This document shows positions 16,155 to 25,260 of a stretch of DNA of 38,894 nucleotides, in pieces. A program made the translations under genes and the position numbers. The DNA is taken from positions 1-38,894 of the forward strand of contig CALLMH010000055.1 of the NCBI GenBank assembly GCA_938007965.1, written 5' to 3'. Source of the stretch: an uncultured Saprospiraceae bacterium (GTDB lineage Bacteria > Bacteroidota > Bacteroidia > Chitinophagales > Saprospiraceae). The notes under the pieces are model-generated. The model saw nothing but the letters and a program-made list of their open reading frames with translations, had not been told where the DNA came from and did not search any database. Each line of letters opens with the position of its first letter. The stretch's first letter is position 1.

Positions 16155-19100
16155 TTAATGAACAAACATCTTTTTCACTCCTATACTTCCATTTTCTTCG
16201 TCTACTATTCTTACGAAGTAAATGCCAGTTACGATATGAGTGAGATCGACAACTCTAGCGTTAGAAATGGATTCGTTTTGACTTACTACTCTACCATCAG
16301 AACTGAGGATTACGAGTCCAAGTATTCTGCGGTTGTCAGATTTTATGATGAGTTGCTTTTGATTTTGATTCCATACGAGAAGATCTGAAATATCGGTATT
16401 TTCATTATGTGTGACGCACTCTATGTCACCAAGATCAATATTCAAATCCGTTATCTCTTCCGTACAAGTATTGATCAACTTAAGTGCTAGTATTTCATCT
16501 GTTCCACAATCGTACGGTCCTAAATCAAAACTGGTAGACTCGTTCGTGAGCACAACATATAACTCATCATTTATATATACATCAATGGTGCACCCGTCTA
16601 ATAATGCTGTAGTAAGATCAATGGACATATTGATAACATCTTCCGCTATGATATAATTTACAGTAGTCTCTACTATAATATTAAAATCCTCGCAGCATAC
16701 TGTACCATAATCTATAACTGCATTGCAATCACCATCTTCTAGGTCTTCAATTGCAAATTCGAACTCAGTAGTACAGTCCGCATCTAATCCCGTTAGTGTG
16801 ATTGGAAGATCCGTATAATTGAATGTACCATAGCTATTTCCGTTTCCATTGATTGTGAATTGATCTCCGGTATCGTTGTATTCAAAATCTATCATGACAT
16901 CAAATCCTGCACCTTCGCAAGTTATTATGGTGGCTTCTAAATCATCGATCATACAATTACTCACAGTTGGTATATAACATGGGTTTTCTAATTCCCAATC
17001 TATACAACAGTCGGCATTATCATTATCACATACCGTAATGGTAAAAAATTCTGAATCAGGAGCCGCGATATCGAAGTCGTACAAATTATCCCCTTCGTAA
17101 TCGACAAATAGTTCAAATATCCCATTGATAAATATATCGTAGCCAACATTGCTAGTATTTTCGCCATCAATCAGCCATTCTGTATTAATAAATCCGTTCT
17201 CACATATGGGATTCTGTCCAAAATCCAAAGTTGTCATTTGGCATATTGCAGTATCATCGAAACACGGATTGTCCAAATCCCCAATTATAAGACATTCGTC
17301 ATTATCGTTTTCAAATAAGGAGATGACAAAAAATTCTGAATTTACATCTTCAATTGTAACAATAAGTGGCAACTGGCCAAATGGTAAAATTCCCTCTGAG
17401 ACTACATCATTTACTTGATCATAGATGATATAATCATAAAAATCATTGGTAACACCTTCGTACTCAAAATTTACTATCAAATCGAATTCACCATTGTCAC
17501 ATTCGGTAGTTTCTATTTCTAGATTAGAAAACACACATTCGGTAGCATCGAAACACGGATTTTCTAGTTCCCATGAATAACAACAATCAGGATTATCATT
17601 ATCACATACTGTAATTGTGAAGTTTTCAGTGACCGTATCCTCTATATCTATGTCATATGGTCCCTCCCCTATGAAATCAAGGAAAGCCACAAACTCATCG
17701 TTGATAAATATGTCAAAACCCACTTCACTCGTATTCTCTGAGAAAATAGACCATTCGGCCTCTATGAAGCCATCATCACATATTGGATTTTCACCAAAGT
17801 CGATGGAGAAAATATTACACAACTCAGTTTTACAACATATAGGTCCAACTTCTACAAAATCAGTACAAGCGGTATTATTTTGGTCTTGTATGATAAATTC
17901 GTACACAAGTTCATTATCAGAACTTAATCCACCAATAGTTACTGGTAGGTCAGTATAAGAGAACAATCCGTAGTCTGTCCCGTTTCCTACGATTGTAAAT
18001 TGACTTCCCGTATTCGAATAATTAAAATCAATCGTCACTGAGAACTCACCAGCATCATCACATTCGCCTACTGTGACGACCATATCTTCGATTGTACATG
18101 ATTGAATATTGTAACAAGGATTGAATAGTTCATTGATAATAATACAATCGGGACTATCACTTTCATTGACCTCTATCAAAAACCATTCTGAATCTGAATT
18201 TGAAATCGAAACGACTAATGGCAATTGAGCTATTTCAGCCGTTCCCTCGACAACGATCTCATTTTGATCATCCACAACATTATATTCATACAAATCATTA
18301 ACATCTCCAGTGTATTCCAAGCCTATAATTAAATCAAATTGTCCATCAACACAATCCGTATTTTCAATTATTAACTCCGCCAAATCGCATTCTGGCATTT
18401 CGTTGTAACATGGATTTTCAACGTCGATGCTAAAACAACAATCAGGATCATCATTATCACATATCGTCAGTAAAAATACTTCATCTAATGGAGAATTGGT
18501 ATCAGGTACTTCTAGATCGAAACTATATAGCCCATCACCTTCGTATGCTATAAAAAACTGAAATTCATCGTTTATGAATATGTCGAAACCTACTTGATTT
18601 GTATTTTCAGAAAAGATGAACCAGTCGGCAATTATCAGCCCTTCATCACATACGGGAATATCATTAAAGTCAATGCCTGTTATGTTACAATCACCGACTT
18701 GATTATAACATGGATTATCAAAGTATCCTTCGATTATACAATCTTGATCATCTTGATCATTGATCACTATGTAATTGACGATAGACGACGTATTATCTAC
18801 AAATAATACTAATGGAAGATCAACATATTCGTACGAACCTGTCTGAACAGGCCAAGACTGATCATCGTATAGGACATAGTCAAATACTGTAGCATTACCA
18901 ACGTAATCTAGATCTATATCAACGGAGTATTCGCTGCCATCACATTCACTAATATCAATTGCTAAATTAGAAAATACACAAAAATCAGCACAACAAATTG
19001 GATCAAGGTCTATCACATCCAGACAACTATCGATTTCCGCATCGCAAACGAGGACCTCTATCTCTGAGTCACAATCCTCCTGTAAGCCTGTGACGGTGTA

Positions 19101-20186
19101 AGGTACGGATGTATACGGTATCGATTCTATCAATACGCCAAATGGATAAGTAATATGCAAGTCGAAAAATCCACTCGTAAATTCATGCTCGAAATCAACG
19201 ACTATGATGAACTCGCCATCAGTACAAGTCACAGGTACGGCCGTAAGGTCATATATGAGACACTCTTGGTAGCAAGGATTATCGAAATCTTGAAATATAT
19301 TGCATGTGATATCGTCTTGATCAGATATGACTACTTTAAATCCAGAATCCGAAGTATTATCAAATGATAGATCGAGTGGCAAGTTCGAATAAAAATATGT
19401 CCCCGTCTCGACCTCAACTCCGAAATCATCATAAACAATATAGTCAAACTCATCTGATGTACCTATAAAATCAAAATTTACACTAGCCCCAAATTCCGTC
19501 CCGTCGCAATCATTTACATCTACTACTAAATTAGACAAATCACAAAGATCAAAACTGCAGCATACTGGACTTGTAAGCATCGAATGCACACATCCATCGT
19601 CCTCAGAATCAAATATACTAATCAAAATATCAGCCGTACATTGTTCCGATAATCCAGTTGCAGTGTAAGGTAGGTCAGTGTAGGGAATATTCGGAATCAC
19701 TACCCCATTGCCAATATTGATATGAAGATCAAAAAAGTCGCTCGTAAATTCATGTTCAAAATCTACTGTCAATTCAAATTGATCTTGACCATTACAGTCT
19801 CCCGGTATAGCGGTAAGGTTATAAATAAAACACTCTTCAAAACACGGATTTTCGAATTCTGACACATTCGAGCAGCCAGTTCCCGTATCATCCGAGATAG
19901 TGATCGTCAAAAAATCAAAATCTGGCACATCAATAACATCAAGATACAATGGCAATGCATCATATGGATAGACACCATCTTGCTGTCCAGAAATACTATA
20001 TGTAAAGTCCTCCCCAACATCGCCAGAATAATCAAAATTGATCTCACTAAAAAACGTATCACCTGATTCACAACCAAAAGTTTCTACAGTAATATTAGAA
20101 ATAACGCACTGTGCTTTCAATGGATGAGATAGATTCAATACAAATAGAAAGAAAAAAGCTTGGAGGTAGATTACTGTCGATTTCAT
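16155..20186 (-). CDS. Giant secreted protein with twelve cysteine-bounded acidic repeats and a T9SS tail
   Basis: The start chosen is the ATG at 20186, because the residues after it (MKSTVIYLQAFFFLFVLNLSHPLKAQ) form a good signal peptide; 13 more upstream codons are open but look untranslated. The 1343-residue product is very acidic. After the signal peptide come twelve repeats of about 80-110 residues, each opening with a cysteine (C-x-I/F-x-x-L) and closing with ENPC, DNPC or CC. A partial unit follows, then a T9SS sorting-like domain (about the last 75 residues, GIYFVRIVDEENGSIGVKKMFVH). The repeats look like beta-sandwich modules held by disulfides. No enzyme motif is visible. A structural or adhesive surface role is inferred. 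It appears monocistronic. Confidence 0.85.
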   Translation of the reverse strand: MKSTVIYLQAFFFLFVLNLSHPLKAQCVISNITVETFGCESGDTFFSEINFDYSGDVGEDFTYSISGQQDGVYPYDALPLYLDVIDVPDFDFLTITISDDTGTGCSNVSEFENPCFEECFIYNLTAIPGDCNGQDQFELTVDFEHEFTSDFFDLHINIGNGVVIPNIPYTDLPYTATGLSEQCTADILISIFDSEDDGCVHSMLTSPVCCSFDLCDLSNLVVDVNDCDGTEFGASVNFDFIGTSDEFDYIVYDDFGVEVETGTYFYSNLPLDLSFDNTSDSGFKVVISDQDDITCNIFQDFDNPCYQECLIYDLTAVPVTCTDGEFIIVVDFEHEFTSGFFDLHITYPFGVLIESIPYTSVPYTVTGLQEDCDSEIEVLVCDAEIDSCLDVIDLDPICCADFCVFSNLAIDISECDGSEYSVDIDLDYVGNATVFDYVLYDDQSWPVQTGSYEYVDLPLVLFVDNTSSIVNYIVINDQDDQDCIIEGYFDNPCYNQVGDCNITGIDFNDIPVCDEGLIIADWFIFSENTNQVGFDIFINDEFQFFIAYEGDGLYSFDLEVPDTNSPLDEVFLLTICDNDDPDCCFSIDVENPCYNEMPECDLAELIIENTDCVDGQFDLIIGLEYTGDVNDLYEYNVVDDQNEIVVEGTAEIAQLPLVVSISNSDSEWFLIEVNESDSPDCIIINELFNPCYNIQSCTIEDMVVTVGECDDAGEFSVTIDFNYSNTGSQFTIVGNGTDYGLFSYTDLPVTIGGLSSDNELVYEFIIQDQNNTACTDFVEVGPICCKTELCNIFSIDFGENPICDDGFIEAEWSIFSENTSEVGFDIFINDEFVAFLDFIGEGPYDIDIEDTVTENFTITVCDNDNPDCCYSWELENPCFDATECVFSNLEIETTECDNGEFDLIVNFEYEGVTNDFYDYIIYDQVNDVVSEGILPFGQLPLIVTIEDVNSEFFVISLFENDNDECLIIGDLDNPCFDDTAICQMTTLDFGQNPICENGFINTEWLIDGENTSNVGYDIFINGIFELFVDYEGDNLYDFDIAAPDSEFFTITVCDNDNADCCIDWELENPCYIPTVSNCMIDDLEATIITCEGAGFDVMIDFEYNDTGDQFTINGNGNSYGTFNYTDLPITLTGLDADCTTEFEFAIEDLEDGDCNAVIDYGTVCCEDFNIIVETTVNYIIAEDVINMSIDLTTALLDGCTIDVYINDELYVVLTNESTSFDLGPYDCGTDEILALKLINTCTEEITDLNIDLGDIECVTHNENTDISDLLVWNQNQKQLIIKSDNRRILGLVILSSDGRVVSQNESISNARVVDLTHIVTGIYFVRIVDEENGSIGVKKMFVH
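16685..20108 (-). repeat. Array of twelve diverged protein-coding repeats
   Basis: Three unit types can be told apart. One carries a YDDxxxxVxxGxxxYxxLPL core and ends FDNPC. One carries FDLHI, then PYTxTGL, and ends PICC. One carries SEVGFDIFINDEF, then TVCDNDNPDCC, and ends ENPC. The types alternate irregularly along the gene, so local duplication and shuffling built the array. Units have diverged enough that DNA-level repeats are short. Confidence 0.7.
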
Positions 20187-20277
20187 AATGTTTGTTTTGG
20201 CCGATGTATAAAATTTATAAATCAAGGTTTGTAATACTCAATATTAAGAGATATGATTGTATAAATTCGCTGCTCTT

Positions 20278-20814
20278 ATGAAAAAGAAATACTCAAATAC
20301 AACGAAGTACATCACTCTCACAAAGATTATAATATCTATCATCATCGTATCTATCAGCGCACAGATGACCATAGATGTGGGAGATATTCCTATTACGGGT
20401 CAGACGCTCTCCATTCTAGTTATCGCCTTATTACTCGACCCTAGAGAGGTCTTCATCACGATGGTTGGCTACATATTATTAGGATGCTTGGGTCTGCCCA
20501 TATTTGCAGACGGTGCTTCTGGAATTTCAAAACTAATGGGAGGAAGCGGTGGCTTTTTGATTGGTTTTCTGATAAGTGCTATATCTATCTCTTATATATT
20601 CCAAGCAAGTAGGTCTAAAGGGTGGCATGTTATATTATTACTTACCGTACTAGGTACGATCATCATTCTCATATTCGGAGTTGGCAGATTGGCTATGCTT
20701 TATGGTCTAGAAAAAGGTATTGAATATGGATTCACACCATTTTGGAAAGGTGCAGTAATCAAAATATTTCTAGGTAGTGGTATGACTTGGTTGATTAGGA
20801 AGTACCTATTATGA
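20278..20814 (+). CDS. bioY: Biotin transporter S component BioY
   Basis: This 178-residue integral membrane protein of the BioY family is the substrate-binding S component of an energy-coupling factor importer for biotin. It starts at the ATG at 20278; a TTG seven codons upstream is also open but less likely. About six hydrophobic segments are visible. Conserved BioY phrases include PITGQTLSILVIALLLDPREV, the YILLGCLGLPIFADGASG loop and GGSGGFLIGF. No EcfA or EcfT gene lies nearby, so the energising module must be encoded elsewhere, or the protein works alone as some BioY proteins do. It is divergent from the giant secreted protein gene and convergent with the YdeI-family gene. Confidence 0.92.
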   Translation: MKKKYSNTTKYITLTKIIISIIIVSISAQMTIDVGDIPITGQTLSILVIALLLDPREVFITMVGYILLGCLGLPIFADGASGISKLMGGSGGFLIGFLISAISISYIFQASRSKGWHVILLLTVLGTIIILIFGVGRLAMLYGLEKGIEYGFTPFWKGAVIKIFLGSGMTWLIRKYLL

Positions 20815-20837
20815 TTATATTCTTAATTAGCACTTGC

Positions 20838-21416
20838 TCAACTCCCAGGCAGTTTTTCTCCTTTGGCAGATAAGTTGACTATTTTATCGATTCTATTGTT
20901 TCTTGTTTTTTCTGTTTTCGCAAGTTTTATCCATCTCAAAACGAATCGCTTACTTGAGTCGTTAATATTATCGAAGAATTCGTAAGCTCCGTCGACGTCT
21001 TTAAGTCTACCTTCCAGATCATGTGGTATTATTAAATTATCAACGTCATCCAAAAAATTCCAGAGACCGCTTTTCTTTCCTTCTTCTATCGAATCCAGAC
21101 CTGACTTGTGCATTTTATTATTTTCGACGAGTTTTTTAGCTCGCTCCTTATATGTCTTAGACCAATGTTGAACCCGTCTTGGGCTGATCAATTGCATGGT
21201 CTTCATATCATCCAGCTTCCTTCTGATCCCATCGATCCACCCAAAGCTAAGCAGCTCATCTAACACCTCTTCTCTCGATACATATTTAGTACCTTCAGAT
21301 TTTTTATATGTCACCAGCCATACACCTTGATCCTGATTATGATTTTGCAATAACCAGTTGCGCAACTCCTCCTGTGATTTCACTTCGACTTTCTCGTAAC
21401 TTTCAGTCTTGAGCAT
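20838..21416 (-). CDS. YdeI/OmdA-family protein
   Basis: The 192-residue cytoplasmic protein matches the YdeI/OmpD-associated (OmdA) family. It has GVWLVTYKKSEGTKYVSREEVLDELLSFGWIDGIRRKLDD at residues 31-70, then SPRRVQHWSKTYKERAKKL (78-96) and a C-terminal DSSKRFVLRWIKLAKTEKTRNNRIDKIV segment. The biochemical role of the family is not established; some members have been linked to stress or antimicrobial-peptide resistance. The gene is convergent with bioY, 23 bp apart, with no visible terminator between them. Confidence 0.85.
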   Translation of the reverse strand: MLKTESYEKVEVKSQEELRNWLLQNHNQDQGVWLVTYKKSEGTKYVSREEVLDELLSFGWIDGIRRKLDDMKTMQLISPRRVQHWSKTYKERAKKLVENNKMHKSGLDSIEEGKKSGLWNFLDDVDNLIIPHDLEGRLKDVDGAYEFFDNINDSSKRFVLRWIKLAKTEKTRNNRIDKIVNLSAKGEKLPGS

Positions 21417-21577
21417 TTTATATGTTTTTATGTAGCTTATGTTATATGGCTAAAGTATTAATAAACAAGGTTTCAAATCAAATGTTGTGAAGAAAAACTG
21501 TTGTGAAATAAGGATATATGTATAAATGAATATCCCTAAATTCATGAGATAGATCTCGCAATAATTGCAGCTAACTA

Positions 21578-21611
21578 TTGTCATTAACAAACTATCTAAG
21601 CATTATATTTG
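21578..21611 (+). promoter_or_regulatory. Probable topA promoter
   Basis: TTG at 21578-21580 and TATATTTG at 21604-21611 are separated by 23 bases, fitting the Bacteroidota consensus TTG-N17-23-TAnnTTTG. Transcription would start near 21617, giving a leader of about 100 nt before topA. Confidence 0.55.
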
Positions 21612-21715
21612 GTCAACTTGTACAACTCATAAGCCACTCCAATAAACTTTTATTAGATTTGTGCTCTTTATTGAAGATGGTAGTGCAAAAGCCAAAATAA
21701 ATCTAAAGATCATAT

Positions 21716-24310
21716 ATGTCTAAGAACTTATTAATTGTCGAGTCACCAGCAAAGGCAAAAACAATTGAAAAATATCTCGGTAAGGATTTCAAAGTGAAGT
21801 CCAGTGTAGGTCATATTCGTGATCTTGCAAAAGGTGATGCTGGTATAGATATCGAAAACGACTTCGAACCTACATATGTAATCTCGCCTGAGAAGACCAA
21901 GGTGGTCAAAGAATTAAAAGAAGCCGCTAAGAAGGCCGAAACCGTATGGTTAGCGACGGATGAAGACCGTGAGGGAGAAGCGATATCGTGGCACCTTTGC
22001 GAAGTCTTAGGACTAGATGTAAATACAACAAAAAGAATCGTATTCCGTGAGATTACGAAGTCGGCTATCACTAAAGCCGTAGATTCTCCGAAGACCGTAG
22101 ATCAAGATCTCGTCAATGCACAGCAGGCGAGAAGAATATTAGATAGACTCGTCGGATTTGAGCTTTCGGGAGTGCTCTGGAGAAAAGTAAGGGGAAAATT
22201 ATCTGCCGGTAGAGTGCAATCTGTAACGGTAAAGCTGATTGCAGAAAGAGAAAGAGAAATCATGGCTTTTAACCCAGTTCCTTTCTATAGAGTTGCTTCA
22301 GTATTCACAGTAAAAAACTCCGCTGGGAAAACGGTAGAGCTAAGCGCAGACTATGCACCACGGTTCGATGATATGTCTGGAGCAAGGGCATTTTTGGAGG
22401 ATTGTAAATCTGCGACTTTTAAGATTGCAGATATCATCAAAAAACCAACAAAGAAAAAACCTGCGCCACCATTTACTACTTCTACTCTCCAACAAGATGC
22501 AAGTAGAAAATTAGGATTCTCTGTAAATAGAACGATGCAGAATGCTCAGAGACTGTACGAAGCTGGACACATATCATATATGAGGACAGATAGTGTAAAT
22601 CTATCTACCCAAGCTATGGGTCAAATCGGAGATCAGATTAAAAAAGAATTTGGTGCTGAATACCACCAAGAGCGTGTCTATAAGTCTAAGTCAAAAGATG
22701 CTCAAGAAGCACACGAAGCAATCAGACCTACGGATGTAAAAGTAAAAGTAGCAACAGAAGACAAAGACCAGCAAAAGATATATGACCTCATCAGAAAGAG
22801 AACGATTGCTTCTCAGATGACGGATGCAGAAATCGAAAAAACAACAGCTAAGATCGGTATCTCGACTCGTCCTGGTGACTTCTTAGACGCCAAAGGAGAA
22901 GTACTAACCTTCGAAGGATTCTTAAAAGTATACATGGAATCTAATGATGATGACGAAAATGATGATGCTGGTGAAGCTAAAGGTATGCTACCTCCATTGA
23001 CAATAGGTCAAGTATTGCCGCTCGATAATATGATCGGAATAGAAAGATTCACACGGCCTCCATCAAGGTATACAGAAGCTGCACTGGTAAAGAAACTAGA
23101 AGAACTCGGTATAGGTAGACCATCTACTTATGCTGCCACGATTACCAAGATCATGGATCCGGCAAGAGGATACGTAACCAAAGAAAGCAGGGAAGGTGTA
23201 GAAAGAAAATATGATCACCTAGAGCTAAGAGATGGTAAAATCAATGAAAGTGTCAAAACAGAAACCACCGGTGCTACGTCTAATAGATTATATGCATCTG
23301 ACATGGGTCTACTCGTAGTAGACTTCCTATCTGAGCACTTCAATGAGATAATGAACTATAAGTTTACCGCAGATGTGGAAGACAAACTAGATGAAGTAGC
23401 GAATGGTAAAAATGATTGGAGAAAATTACTACGATCTTTCTATGATCCCTTTCATAAAACTGTAGAAGATACCAAAGAAAATGCAGAAAGAGCAAGTGGA
23501 GAGAGAATCCTAGGAAAAGATCCAGAATCAGGAAGGACTGTGCTCGTAAGAATGGCAAAATTCGGTCCCGTAGCTCAAATAGGAACTCCCGAAGAATTGG
23601 GTGAAGACGAAAAAGCTAAATTTGGTAATTTCAAACCTGGCCAACAATTAGAAACAATCACTTTTGAAGAAGCCATGGAGCTATTCGGGCTGCCAAAAAC
23701 ACTAGGAGAGTATAAAGGGCAGGAAGTAATCATAGCAAGAGGTAGATATGGTCCGTATATCAAATTCGGTGAGATGTTCGTCAATCTGCCAAGAGCAGAA
23801 GACCCGCTAGAATTGGAGATGGATAGAGCGAAAGAACTTATCGATATCAAAATCATAGAAGAGTCCCCAATCGGAAGTTACAAAGGTATAGAATACACTA
23901 AAGGTAAAGGTAGATTCGGACCATTCTTAAAGTATGACGGGTTCTTTGTAAATATCCCAACTAGATATGATGCAGATAATCTGACACAAGAAGAGCAACA
24001 TGAATTGATCGAAGCCAAATTGGTAAAAGAAGCGAATAGATTTATCCAACGGTGGGAGGATGAAAAACTAGCCATCGAAAACGGCAGATGGGGACCATTC
24101 ATCAGATGGCAGAAGAAAAGCATCAAACTGCCTCGAGTCGACAAAAAAGCAATGTCTCAAGAAGATGCAGCTAAAATGACATTGGAAGAAGTAAAGAAAC
24201 TCGTAGAAGCAGAACATCCTAATGCATTCAAAAAGAAAACAAGAGCAAAGGCAAAACCGAAAGCTAAAGCAAAGCCAAAAACAAAGGCAAAGCCGAAAGC
24301 TAAAAAATAA
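21716..24310 (+). CDS. topA: DNA topoisomerase I
   Basis: The 864-residue type IA topoisomerase relaxes negative supercoils. The Toprim domain at the N terminus shows E9 in LIVESPAKAKTIEKYLG and the metal triad D82-x-D84-x-E86 in ATDEDREGEA. The nicking tyrosine is Y288 in GHISYMRTDS. The central TopA domain holds RILDRLVGFELS and SAGRVQSV. The C-terminal part carries glycine-rich repeats (GRYGPYIKFGEMFVNLP, GRFGPFLKYDGFFVNIP, GRWGPFIRW) and ends in a lysine/alanine/proline-rich tail of about 26 residues. There are no Cys4 zinc fingers: only two cysteines are present in the whole protein. A candidate promoter lies upstream and a good terminator downstream. Confidence 0.97.
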   Translation: MSKNLLIVESPAKAKTIEKYLGKDFKVKSSVGHIRDLAKGDAGIDIENDFEPTYVISPEKTKVVKELKEAAKKAETVWLATDEDREGEAISWHLCEVLGLDVNTTKRIVFREITKSAITKAVDSPKTVDQDLVNAQQARRILDRLVGFELSGVLWRKVRGKLSAGRVQSVTVKLIAEREREIMAFNPVPFYRVASVFTVKNSAGKTVELSADYAPRFDDMSGARAFLEDCKSATFKIADIIKKPTKKKPAPPFTTSTLQQDASRKLGFSVNRTMQNAQRLYEAGHISYMRTDSVNLSTQAMGQIGDQIKKEFGAEYHQERVYKSKSKDAQEAHEAIRPTDVKVKVATEDKDQQKIYDLIRKRTIASQMTDAEIEKTTAKIGISTRPGDFLDAKGEVLTFEGFLKVYMESNDDDENDDAGEAKGMLPPLTIGQVLPLDNMIGIERFTRPPSRYTEAALVKKLEELGIGRPSTYAATITKIMDPARGYVTKESREGVERKYDHLELRDGKINESVKTETTGATSNRLYASDMGLLVVDFLSEHFNEIMNYKFTADVEDKLDEVANGKNDWRKLLRSFYDPFHKTVEDTKENAERASGERILGKDPESGRTVLVRMAKFGPVAQIGTPEELGEDEKAKFGNFKPGQQLETITFEEAMELFGLPKTLGEYKGQEVIIARGRYGPYIKFGEMFVNLPRAEDPLELEMDRAKELIDIKIIEESPIGSYKGIEYTKGKGRFGPFLKYDGFFVNIPTRYDADNLTQEEQHELIEAKLVKEANRFIQRWEDEKLAIENGRWGPFIRWQKKSIKLPRVDKKAMSQEDAAKMTLEEVKKLVEAEHPNAFKKKTRAKAKPKAKAKPKTKAKPKAKK

Positions 24311-24331
24311 GAATCAAAAATTCTAGATACT

Positions 24332-24370
24332 AAAATCCTATTTAAGCTTAACGGTTTAGATAGGATTTTT
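24332..24370 (+). terminator. Intrinsic terminator of topA
   Basis: AAAATCCTAT (24332-24341) pairs with ATAGGATTTT (24360-24369) around an 18-nt loop and runs into a T-rich stretch. It begins 21 bp after the topA stop codon. Confidence 0.8.
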
Positions 24371-24414
24371 AATTTTTTGATACTTTTGATCGTAACGATA
24401 TTAATAGCAAATAA

Positions 24415-24597
24415 ATGAGTGATTTCAAACAACTTACACTTCGCAAAAAAATTGGACTCGGATTCCAAATTATAGGTATAGTATTACTCCTGATCAATGT
24501 ATTCCATACTTCAAGGACAGGAGAGTCTACCACTTTTGTTATACCATTAGGTCTTGGATTAGTCATTGGAGGTATGCTATTGGTCCTCCGAAAATAA
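24415..24597 (+). CDS. Small two-helix membrane protein
   Basis: The 60-residue product has two hydrophobic segments (about 15-29 and 41-57) joined by a short polar loop, HTSRTGESTT, and a basic N-terminal stretch (KQLTLRKKIG). It is a probable inner-membrane protein of unknown function. The gene lies between the topA terminator and a GbsR/MarR-type regulator gene. After its stop codon a 12-bp direct repeat, TGATGCTTCTTC, occurs at 24599-24610 and 24648-24659. Confidence 0.65.
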   Translation: MSDFKQLTLRKKIGLGFQIIGIVLLLINVFHTSRTGESTTFVIPLGLGLVIGGMLLVLRK

Positions 24598-24748
24598 GTG
24601 ATGCTTCTTCAAATTGTGAATATTATTTTACTCCGAGTTAAACAATTGATGCTTCTTCGATGTATTATTTGAGTGCCTGCTGACAATGATGTATGCAGTA
24701 CACTATTTTACAGTAATTTCTTTTAAAATACTTTTTAAGAAAAAGACA

Positions 24749-25249
24749 ATGCAATTAGACGAGGGCAAACGACAATTCATAGAATCTTGGGGGCAACTTG
24801 GTATCAGCTGGGGAACCAATAAGACAATGGGTATGGTACATGCGCTACTCATGATGGAGCCCGAACCTGTATGCGCGGATTACATCATGGAACAATTACA
24901 TATATCTAGAGGTAATGTCAATACCAATACCAGAACATTAATCGATTGGGGATTGGTACATAAGAAATTTAAAAAAGGAGAAAGAAAGGAGTATTTTATT
25001 GGTGAAAAAGATGTCGTCACCATCTTCAAAGCAGTCATATCACAGCGTAAGAAAAAAGAACTAGACCCGATGCTCAAAGTACTTAACGAAATAAGTAAAG
25101 TCGAGGGCAACTGCGAAGAATCTAATGAGTTCTGCAAAGTTGTAAATGAGCTAAAGCAATTCTCGCATAACGCTGATAAAGCTCTAACCAACATGATCAA
25201 CACCGAGCGAAAGTGGATTATGGGTGCGCTGATGAAGTTTATGAGATAA
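24749..25249 (+). CDS. GbsR/MarR-family transcriptional regulator, first paralogue
   Basis: The ATG at 24749 is chosen because similarity to the second paralogue begins there; a longer frame opens at 24686 but adds an unrelated 21-residue stretch. The 166-residue protein has a winged helix-turn-helix at about residues 25-90: VHALLMMEPEPVCADYIMEQLHISRGNVNTNTRTLIDWGLV, then a wing KKFKKGERKEYF. A helical C-terminal dimerisation region follows. The ISRGNV recognition helix is typical of the GbsR family, known for osmolyte (glycine betaine) gene control in Bacillus. Here gcvT, a glycine-cleavage gene, lies convergent on the other strand. The ligand is unknown. Confidence 0.85.
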   Translation: MQLDEGKRQFIESWGQLGISWGTNKTMGMVHALLMMEPEPVCADYIMEQLHISRGNVNTNTRTLIDWGLVHKKFKKGERKEYFIGEKDVVTIFKAVISQRKKKELDPMLKVLNEISKVEGNCEESNEFCKVVNELKQFSHNADKALTNMINTERKWIMGALMKFMR

Positions 25250-25260
25250 GTGCGTACTTA
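25245..25260. terminator. Hairpin over the convergent stop codons
   Basis: ATAAGT-GCGT-ACTTAT forms a six-pair stem with a four-base loop. It covers the stop codon of the first regulator gene and abuts that of gcvT, which is only 11 bp away. A shared weak terminator is possible. Confidence 0.4.

Noticed and set aside
20187-20225. Longer N terminus of the giant repeat protein
   Set aside because: The extra 13 residues would precede the signal peptide; the ATG at 20186 gives a normal signal sequence.
16155-20225. Frameshift or assembly collapse in the repeat gene
   Set aside because: The frame is open throughout and the units are diverged at the DNA level, so there is no sign of a broken or collapsed array.
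20257-20277. TTG start for bioY
   Set aside because: The ATG at 20278 begins a basic, typical N terminus (MKKKYS); the seven residues upstream add nothing.
24157-24468. 103-residue minus-strand frame opposite the end of topA
   Set aside because: It is the complement of the lysine/alanine-rich tail and the terminator; its repetitive AFGFAF composition is an artefact.
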